64,000 nucleotides of DNA from Actinotalea endophytica (lineage in GTDB: Bacteria > Actinomycetota > Actinomycetes > Actinomycetales > Cellulomonadaceae), in assembly GCF_025717005.1 (NCBI RefSeq), contig NZ_JAOVZU010000001.1, forward strand, positions 1 to 64,000, read 5' to 3'. The first letter of the stretch is position 1. The number at the start of each line of letters is the position of its first letter. Shown here piece after piece: positions 34,407 to 40,547 of this stretch. The position numbers and the translations under genes were made by a program. The notes under the pieces are model-generated. The model searched no databases and had not been told where the DNA came from. It saw only the letters and a list, made by a program, of their open reading frames with translations.

Positions 34407-35342
34407 GTGAGCATCATCACCTCGACGCACGACTGGATCGCAGGCGACACGGCCTGGATCGCAGACGGCATCGCCGAGACCTGGGACCTCGACCACGTGA
34501 CGGTCTCGGTGCTGGACGACACGGTCGACGCGATCGTCGTCGTCGACGTCGACGGGCTGCCCTATGCGATCACGCGGGTGCTGCGTCCCGGCCGGATCAG
34601 CGTCACGGCGATCGAGTCCGAGGTTGCCTGGATGACGGCGCTCGGTGCCGACGACGTGGTGCGCGTGCCGCGGGTGCTGACCACGCGCACCGGCACGGCG
34701 GTCGGGGTGCTCGACGGGCCGCGCAACACCCGCTGGTCCGCGGTGAGCATCCGCTACGAGCCGCTGATCGCCGCGCCGCCGGCGCCCGGGTCGGGGCGAG
34801 CCACGCTCGCCGCACTCGGCGGGCTGGCCGGAGCGCTGCACGAGCACGCGCGCCGGTGGCAGCCACCGGCCTGGTTCCGCCGGCCGTCGCTCGAGGTGCT
34901 CGACCTGGCGGGCCCGACGTCCGGGATCGACTGGGAGGCCCTGCCGCTGTCGTCGTCCGCCCAGAACCTGCTCGGCACCGCACAGGAGGAGGCGCTCGAC
35001 CGCGTCTCGTGGGCCGCGGAGCCGAGCGGCCTCGTGCACGGTGACCTGCGCGACGCTGTCGTGATCGGCGAGGAGCCGCTGCTGCGCAGCTTCGACTGCC
35101 GCTGGACCTGGTGGGAGCAGGACCTCGCGGGCTCGATGTCCGGCCTCGAGGACAAGATCAGCGCACCGTCGCTCGCGAAGGCGTGGCTCGAGGCGTACGA
35201 AGGAGAGCTCGACCTCCGGCTCGCGGGGGCGCTGGTGATGCTGCGCCGCCTGGCCCTGCTGTCGCACGATCCCGCGCTCGCCGAGGGGACGCTCGACGTC
35301 GCGACTCGTTACCTGGGGTCACCGACCTGGCTCTTCGACTGA
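34407..35342 (+). CDS. APH-like kinase-fold protein with degenerate active site
   Basis: The protein has 311 residues. The C-terminal half follows the aminoglycoside/homoserine kinase layout: LVHGDLRDAVVIGEEP at the catalytic loop and LRSFDCRWTWWEQDLAG at the metal-binding loop. The usual Asn of HGDxxxxN is replaced by Val, so activity is uncertain. The N-terminal region (DAIVVVDVDGLPYAITRVLR) may be a small-lobe equivalent. GTG 34407 follows GGGAG. It could be related to maltokinase-like proteins. Confidence 0.65.
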   Translation: MSIITSTHDWIAGDTAWIADGIAETWDLDHVTVSVLDDTVDAIVVVDVDGLPYAITRVLRPGRISVTAIESEVAWMTALGADDVVRVPRVLTTRTGTAVGVLDGPRNTRWSAVSIRYEPLIAAPPAPGSGRATLAALGGLAGALHEHARRWQPPAWFRRPSLEVLDLAGPTSGIDWEALPLSSSAQNLLGTAQEEALDRVSWAAEPSGLVHGDLRDAVVIGEEPLLRSFDCRWTWWEQDLAGSMSGLEDKISAPSLAKAWLEAYEGELDLRLAGALVMLRRLALLSHDPALAEGTLDVATRYLGSPTWLFD

Positions 35343-35530
35343 GTGCCGCGGTCGAGCGAGGCCGGGGCTCAAGCGGGTCACGCGCTGGGCACAGTCTCCG
35401 CGCGCTCAAGTCCCGCGCTCGACCAAGCCCCGCGCTCGAGCGAGCCGGGCCCGCCTCGACCCGGCCCGGCAACCGAGAACCGGGCGCCAGACCCCGCAGG
35501 CGATGGCGCCGGATCCCGCGGGCATGGGTG

Positions 35531-35728
35531 CCAGACCCCGAACGCGAGATCGCCAGACCCCGAACGCGAAGGCGCCAGACCCCGAACGCGAAGGCGCCAG
35601 ACCCCGAACGCGAAGGCGCCAGACCCCGAACGCGAAGGCGCCAGACCCCGAACGCGAAGGCGTCGGATCCCGAACGCGAAGGCGTCGGATCCCGAACGCG
35701 AAGGCGCTAGAGCCCGAAGGCGAGGAAG
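35531..35728. repeat. 22-bp tandem repeat, nine units
   Basis: CCAGACCCCGAACGCGAAGG-type units begin at 35531 and then every 22 bp to 35707, with point variants (TCGGATCCC) in the last few. The final unit contains the stop codon and last codons of the minus-strand gene at 35707. Units are contiguous without spacers. It occupies most of the gap 35343-35706. Confidence 0.9.
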
Positions 35729-36996
35729 AGCGCACCGAGCACGGTGCCGATCGCGCCGCCGACGAGTGCCGTGATGGGGCGCCCCTTGCCGTGACCTTCC
35801 TGGTTGGCGAGGCGGAGCGACCAGATGCCGAGCACGACGGCAACTGGGCCTAGCGCCCAGATCGCGATCGCGGCGACGCCGATCCACGCCCCGTACACCG
35901 CCTGCCACGGGCTCGGTGGGAACTCCGGCATGAGGTCGTCGCGAGCCTTGACCGGGCGCGGCGCCGTGGGAGCCTCCGCCCAGGGTGCGGGATCGCGCGG
36001 AGATGCAGTGGCCGGATCGCGCGGGGAGACTGCCGCAGGAGTGCGCGGAGACGACGGCGCCGAGCCGCGCGGAGACAAGACCGCCAAGCCGCGCGAAGAC
36101 CCCGCCGCGGGGTCACGCCCGGACGCGAGCTCCGAGGTCGACATGCGACCAGGGCGCTCCACCTCCGGGCCGCCTTCCTGGACGGGTCGCTGCGGGAGGG
36201 GCCGGCGCTGCTGGAGCTCGGATCCGAACCCGTCCGATGTGTCACCCGCGGAGTCGCCGCCCAGGGTGTCGTCCATCGGGGCGTGGGGGCGTGGCACGTC
36301 GATCGGCTCGCAGGCGAGCTCGGCGGCGCTCAGCTCCGGAAGGTCGACGGCCCACGGCGCGACCGGAAGGGCGGCGATCCGCTCCTCGAGCGGGCGGAGG
36401 TCCTCGCCGATCGGCGGCAGCGCGGGCAGCACCGGCGCGTCCATGAGTACGGCGGGCGCGCCGAACTCCCCGTCGAACCCTGAACCCGGTGTGCTCACCG
36501 ACGTCGTCGAGCCGGTCATCGGACGCGCCACCGAGGCCGATCCCGTGGATGCGGCCAGGTCCCCGAACGCGAGGAGCTCGGCCGATGCCGCCGGTTCGGC
36601 CGACTGCTGCGGCACCCACGGCTCGGAGTCCAGCTCCACCTGGGGAGCCCACTCCTCGGAGTCGAGCTCCATCTGCGGCGCCCACACCTCGGAGTCGAGC
36701 TCCACCCGCGGAGCCCACGCCTCGGACTCCAGCTCCACCTGCGGCGCCCACACCTCCGACTCCAGCTCCACCTGCGCAGCCCACGCCTCCGGGTCCAGCT
36801 CCACCTGCGGAGCCCACGCCTCGGACTCCAGCTCCACCTGCGGAGCGGGCTGCGGCGGTGCGGCGGGCTGGTGCGGTACCTCCGGCTCGGTCTCGAGGCC
36901 GCTGAGTGCTCGCTCGGTCGCCCGCAGGTCGCGGCGGCTCAACGGACGCTCGGCGTCGCGCAGCTCGCGGCGCGTCGGCAGGGCGTCGGCGGTCAT
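35707..36996 (-). CDS. Repeat-rich membrane protein with C-terminal DUF4190-like domain
   Basis: This is a 429-residue protein. The N-terminus has TRRELRDAERPLSRRDLRAT, a motif seen at the start of many Micrococcales envelope proteins. Residues 50-130 carry seven 11-residue acidic repeats of the type APQVELESEAW. A long disordered Ala/Pro/Arg region follows. The last 70 residues form a two-helix DUF4190-like domain (GVAAIAIWALGPVAVVLGIWSL and GGAIGTVLGALFLAFGL). ATG 36996 follows GAAGGAGA. Function is unknown. Confidence 0.75.
   Translation of the reverse strand: MTADALPTRRELRDAERPLSRRDLRATERALSGLETEPEVPHQPAAPPQPAPQVELESEAWAPQVELDPEAWAAQVELESEVWAPQVELESEAWAPRVELDSEVWAPQMELDSEEWAPQVELDSEPWVPQQSAEPAASAELLAFGDLAASTGSASVARPMTGSTTSVSTPGSGFDGEFGAPAVLMDAPVLPALPPIGEDLRPLEERIAALPVAPWAVDLPELSAAELACEPIDVPRPHAPMDDTLGGDSAGDTSDGFGSELQQRRPLPQRPVQEGGPEVERPGRMSTSELASGRDPAAGSSRGLAVLSPRGSAPSSPRTPAAVSPRDPATASPRDPAPWAEAPTAPRPVKARDDLMPEFPPSPWQAVYGAWIGVAAIAIWALGPVAVVLGIWSLRLANQEGHGKGRPITALVGGAIGTVLGALFLAFGL
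36610..36850 (-). repeat. 33-bp in-frame tandem repeat, seven units
   Basis: AGCTCCA recurs at 36632, 36665, 36698, 36731, 36764, 36797 and 36830 on the plus strand, an exact 33-bp period. Each unit encodes one acidic/aromatic 11-residue repeat of the membrane protein. The repeat can expand or contract without changing frame. Confidence 0.92.
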
Positions 36997-37120
36997 CAGG
37001 TCTCCTTCGGCGGAACGCCATCTCGGACTCCCTGCCTTATCGGCACGAGCCCCGCGGGACCTGACACCTCGATGAGGTGAACTTGATCGCCACGTCGGCG
37101 CCGCGTGGAAGAGTCGGCGC

Positions 37121-37783
37121 GTGCGTCGCTGGGTCCCGGTTCTGGTGCTGCTCGCGATCGCCGCCGTGCTCCTCCTGTGGCCGCGATCCGGGGCGACCTA
37201 CGCGGTGCCGGCCGCCGAGCTCGACGCCGCCCGTTCCGGGCTGGCCGCTCTGCCGGTCGTGGACCGCGGGCCGTACGAGGAGTACGACCGGAGCGAGTTC
37301 GGCGACGGGTGGGCCGAGGGTGCGGACGGCTGCACCACCCGCGACGAGGTGCTGCGACGTGACCTCACCGGCGTGACCCTGGACGGCTGCCGGGTCATGT
37401 CCGGCACGCTCCTCGACCCGTACGGCGGCGACCCGGTTCAGTTCGACCGCTCGCGTCCTGCGGAGGTGCAGATCGACCACGTCGTGGCCCTCGCGGACGC
37501 GTGGCGCTCCGGTGCAAGCTCGTGGAGCGACGCGCAACGAGTGGAGTTCGCGAACGACCCGCTCAACCTGCTCGCGGTGGACGGCGATCTGAACCAGGAG
37601 AAGGGCTCGGGCAACGCTGCGACATGGTTGCCACCGGACGAGTCCTACCGCTGCCCGTACGCCATCCGGCAGATCGCGGTGAAGCAGCGCTACGGCCTGT
37701 GGGTCACGCACGCCGAACGTGATGCGCTGGCCCGCCAGCTGCGTGGCTGCGTGGTTATCGCTGAGTCGGCACCCGATGGGTGA
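37121..37783 (+). CDS. Secreted/membrane-anchored HNH-family nuclease (DUF1524)
   Basis: This is a 220-residue protein with an N-terminal hydrophobic signal or anchor (VPVLVLLAIAAVLLLW). The GmrSD C-terminal/DUF1524 core shows QIDHVVALADAWRSGA (HNH His), then FANDPLNLLAVDGDLNQEKG (Asn) and WLPP. Actinobacterial relatives are secreted nucleases. GTG 37121 is preceded by AAGAGT six bases away and no Shine-Dalgarno sequence. Its 3' end overlaps the converging gene by 29 bases. Confidence 0.9.
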   Translation: MRRWVPVLVLLAIAAVLLLWPRSGATYAVPAAELDAARSGLAALPVVDRGPYEEYDRSEFGDGWAEGADGCTTRDEVLRRDLTGVTLDGCRVMSGTLLDPYGGDPVQFDRSRPAEVQIDHVVALADAWRSGASSWSDAQRVEFANDPLNLLAVDGDLNQEKGSGNAATWLPPDESYRCPYAIRQIAVKQRYGLWVTHAERDALARQLRGCVVIAESAPDG

Positions 37784-38009
37784 CCCGCGCGACGAGCTCG
37801 CGGACCTGGACCGGCGTCATGAGCACGCGTGAGATCTCCGCGGTCTCCCATGCGTCCTCGGAGAGGTCGCCGTCCGCCTCTTCGACCATGAAACCCGCGG
37901 GCATGCCGGGCTGCCGCACCAGCGGGGTCAGCCGGTACGTCACGGGGTAGCCACGCAGCGGGTGCGTGCCATGCAGCACCGCCGAGGTGGTGCTCACCGT
38001 CCTGGTCAT
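37755..38009 (-). CDS. Hypothetical protein, 84 residues
   Basis: No family is recognised. The protein is soluble, with GYPVTYRLTPLVRQPGMPAG and DAWETAEISRVLMTPVQVREL. ATG 38009 has a weak upstream context. It overlaps the end of the nuclease gene by 29 bases tail to tail. Coding is supported by a regular third-position GC pattern only. Confidence 0.5.
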   Translation of the reverse strand: MTRTVSTTSAVLHGTHPLRGYPVTYRLTPLVRQPGMPAGFMVEEADGDLSEDAWETAEISRVLMTPVQVRELVARVTHRVPTQR

Positions 38010-38124
38010 GCCAGTCCATCGGCACGCGCGGGCTCGGCATGACCAGGGGCGCGGGTGATATCGCGGGGTAGCCGCTCCCTGTCCGAGCGGCCACGCAGGT
38101 GTCCCGGCACCCGAGCACCTCCCC

Positions 38125-38260
38125 GGTCGGGCTCCACGGTCGGGCTCCACAGTCGGGCTCCACAGTCGGGCTCCTCGGTCGGCCTCCTCGGCCGGGCTCC
38201 CCGGTCGGGCTCCACGGTCGGGCTCCACGGTCGGGCTCCACAGTCGGGCTCCTCGGCCGT
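38125..38260. repeat. 13-bp tandem repeat, about eleven units
   Basis: GGTCGGGCTCCAC-type units begin at 38125 and repeat every 13 bp to 38255 with scattered A/G and C/T variants. It fills most of the gap 38010-38305 before the 3' end of the phosphorylase gene. No gene is seen there. Confidence 0.9.
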
Positions 38261-38305
38261 GGCCCGTGCGGTCGGGTCACCCGCAGCGGCGACGTCGCGG
38301 GTGCG

Positions 38306-39052
38306 TCAGGCCTGTGCGAACGCCGCGAGCGCGAGCTGCACCGAGCGGTCGAAGAGCATCTCGCGCTCCTCGGCGGGCAGCGACGCGTCGCGGAAGAGCA
38401 GGTCGGAGATCGTGCAGATTGAGAGCGCCTCGCCGCCCTCGCGGTCCGCGCACGCGTAGAGCGCCGCCGCTTCCATCTCCACCGCGAGCGTCCCGTGCGC
38501 AACCAGCAGGTCGTTGATCTCGGCTCGGTCGGCGTAGAAGGTGTCGCTGCTCAGCACGGGGCCGACGTAGACGCTGCCCGTCTTGGCGCGGCGACGGCGC
38601 CCCGTCGGCGCGGGAGCCCCGTACCCACCCGCGGAAGCAGCCGCGGCCAGCAGCCGGAAGCTCGGGGCGTGGCTGTAGTGGATGCCCGGGATCCGCGAGG
38701 CAGTCATCGCCGAGTCGGTGTGTGCGGCACTGGCGATGACCACGTCGCCGACGTCGAGGTGCCGAGCCATGCCGCCCGCGGTGCCGATCCGGATGATCCG
38801 CTTGACGCCGAAGAACCGGAACAGCTCGGTCGCGTAGATCGCGATCGACGGCTGGCCCATCCCGGACGCGAGCACCGAGACCGGCGCACCGTCGTACGTG
38901 CCGGTGTAGCCGAAGATCCCGCGGACCTCTGTGACGAGCTGCGCGTCCTGAAGCACCGTCTCCGCGATCCGCTTCGCACGCCGCGGGTCACCGGGCATCA
39001 GGACGTCAGGTGCGAAATCTCCGGCTTCGGCGCCGATGTGCGGAGTGGCCAT
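38306..39052 (-). CDS. deoD: DeoD-type purine nucleoside phosphorylase
   Basis: This 248-residue enzyme splits purine nucleosides with phosphate. It has HIGAEAGDFAPDVLMPGDP (phosphate and sugar sites), GMGQPSIAIYATEL, IRIGTAGGM and VEMEAAALYACA, all standard in the hexameric PNP/uridine phosphorylase family. A small basic insertion (TGRRRRAKTG) lies near residue 165. ATG 39052 follows TAGGGT by seven bases, the leaderless pattern. Confidence 0.92.
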   Translation of the reverse strand: MATPHIGAEAGDFAPDVLMPGDPRRAKRIAETVLQDAQLVTEVRGIFGYTGTYDGAPVSVLASGMGQPSIAIYATELFRFFGVKRIIRIGTAGGMARHLDVGDVVIASAAHTDSAMTASRIPGIHYSHAPSFRLLAAAASAGGYGAPAPTGRRRRAKTGSVYVGPVLSSDTFYADRAEINDLLVAHGTLAVEMEAAALYACADREGGEALSICTISDLLFRDASLPAEEREMLFDRSVQLALAAFAQA

Positions 39053-39117
39053 GAGTGCGACCCTAACCGCCCCGGCGGGGCGTGGCTGCCGCGCGGCTCG
39101 GGCGAGACGTCCACCTG

Positions 39118-39205
39118 GGCCGGACGAGACCCTCGACTGGGCCGGACGAGACCCTCGACTGAGCCGGACGAGACCCTCGACTGAGCCCGACGAGACCCTC
39201 GACTG
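39118..39205. repeat. 22-bp tandem repeat, four units
   Basis: GGACGAGACCCTCGACTG-type units begin at 39122, 39144, 39166 and 39188. The array is upstream of deoD inside the 436-bp gap 39053-39488. It has the same period as the array at 35531 but an unrelated sequence. Confidence 0.88.
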
Positions 39206-39325
39206 GGCCGAGCGCGGCCGGCGCCGGGCCGGCCGAGCCTCTCGTGGGCGCCGGCCGAACCTCTCGTGGGCGCCGAACGAGGCAACCCCACGAGCACGGC
39301 GGTAGGGCACGAACACGCGGCGCTT

Positions 39326-39478
39326 CGCAGGGCTGGCCCGACGGCCCGACACTCGACGCCTCGCAGGGCTGGCCCGACGGCCCGACACTCGACGCCTCGC
39401 AGGGCCGGCCCGACGGCCGGACACTCGACGCCTCGCAGGGCCGGCCCGACGGCCCGCCAGACAACGCGCCGCAGGCTC
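39326..39478. repeat. 36-bp tandem repeat, four units plus partial
   Basis: CGCAGGGCYGGCCCGACGG begins units at 39326, 39362, 39398 and 39434, with a partial unit at about 39469. It ends about 10 bp from the stop of the DUF2993 gene at 39489. Together with the array at 39118-39205 it occupies most of the gap. Confidence 0.9.
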
Positions 39479-39488
39479 GGCCCGACGC

Positions 39489-40142
39489 TCACTGCTCGAG
39501 CACGAGGTCCGTCCCCGAGACCGAGACCTCCAGTGCGTCGGCGCCCACGGTGACCTCGTCGAGGTGCATCCCGGTGGGGAGCTCGACGGCGACGCTGAGA
39601 TTCTCGAAGACCGCGCCGAGACCGAGAGGCAGGTCCTCGGGCGCGACCCCGACCCCCGCGAGCTGAAGCTCGGTGACTTCGAGGTCGATCGCGTCGCCGT
39701 TCACGTGCGGCACCATCGACGCGGCCAGAGGAGCCGAGGTCAGGGTTGCGACGAGCTCTCCGTTCTCGACGGTGTACGTGAGCGTGCCGCCCGAGGTCGC
39801 GTCGAGCGCCCCGGGAGTGACGGTTGCCGTCATGGCGAGCGTCCCGACCGTGCCTCCCTCCGTGCCTACCCCGGTCAGGACCGCGTGCACGTCGTCGAGC
39901 TCGAGACCGCCGGCCATCATGGACGTCGCGGTCACGTCGACGGTGGAGAACTGCTTGGCGAGCAGCTGGGTGAAGAACGGCGTGCCTTCGATGGAGACGT
40001 CGACCCCGTGGAGTCCGCTCAGCCGATCCCGCAGGCCCTGTGCGACGACCGACTCGGCGTGGGCCCGCAGCAGCACGTCGCCGGCAACCACTGCCGCACC
40101 GAGCACCACGAGGATGAGGAGGCTCCACCCGATGCGCCGCAC
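39489..40142 (-). CDS. DUF2993 (LmeA-like) phospholipid-binding membrane-anchored protein
   Basis: The protein has 217 residues. An N-terminal helix (WSLLILVVLGAAVVAGDVLL) anchors an extracytoplasmic DUF2993 domain with GVDVSIEGTPFFTQLLAKQF, VDVTA, and a final LPTGMHLDEVTVGADALEV. Mycobacterial LmeA binds phosphoinositides in the periplasm and supports envelope lipoglycan elongation. GTG 40142 lies seven bases after TAGGGT and places the membrane helix at the start; earlier starts lack support. Confidence 0.87.
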   Translation of the reverse strand: MRRIGWSLLILVVLGAAVVAGDVLLRAHAESVVAQGLRDRLSGLHGVDVSIEGTPFFTQLLAKQFSTVDVTATSMMAGGLELDDVHAVLTGVGTEGGTVGTLAMTATVTPGALDATSGGTLTYTVENGELVATLTSAPLAASMVPHVNGDAIDLEVTELQLAGVGVAPEDLPLGLGAVFENLSVAVELPTGMHLDEVTVGADALEVSVSGTDLVLEQ

Positions 40143-40220
40143 CCGATCGACCCTACCTGCTGCCCCCTTTCGCGTTCCTCCTGCGGTGCCTAGCCTGGAG
40201 ATGTCTCGAAGGGGAGCGCT

Positions 40221-40532
40221 GTGCGGAGCAAGGACACCGCCGAACCGGGCCGCCGCCACTGGTGGGCCAGGCGTTCCGCGCGCCCGGACCCGTTCGAGGC
40301 ACTGGCCATCCAGGTCCGGCTCGCGGCGGTGACCGCCCAGCTGCACACGATCGACACCGACGAGCGGATGTTCGCGCGTGGTCGGCGCAGGATCGCCTAC
40401 CAGGCCGCCTACGACGCCTTGCTGGCGGACGCCTGCCGACTGGCGGGAGTCAGCGTGCCGGACGGCGAGGTCTCCGAGGACGAGCGCCTCCGCGAGGAGC
40501 TCGAGCTCACCGCCCGCGGCTGGAGCTGGTGA
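40221..40532 (+). CDS. Hypothetical protein, 103 residues
   Basis: No family is recognised. It is a soluble, helical and basic N-terminal protein (DPFEALAIQVRLAAVTAQL, then RRRIAYQAAYDALLADACRL). GTG 40221 follows AAGGGGAG with a four-base spacer. It converges with sbcC, 15 bp away. Confidence 0.65.
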   Translation: MRSKDTAEPGRRHWWARRSARPDPFEALAIQVRLAAVTAQLHTIDTDERMFARGRRRIAYQAAYDALLADACRLAGVSVPDGEVSEDERLREELELTARGWSW

Positions 40533-40547
40533 GGCTCCCCGGCACGC

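Noticed and set aside
35531-35728. Possible CRISPR or iteron origin made of 22-bp repeats
   Set aside because: There are no spacers, no AT-rich melting region and no replication initiator gene nearby; it is a plain tandem array.
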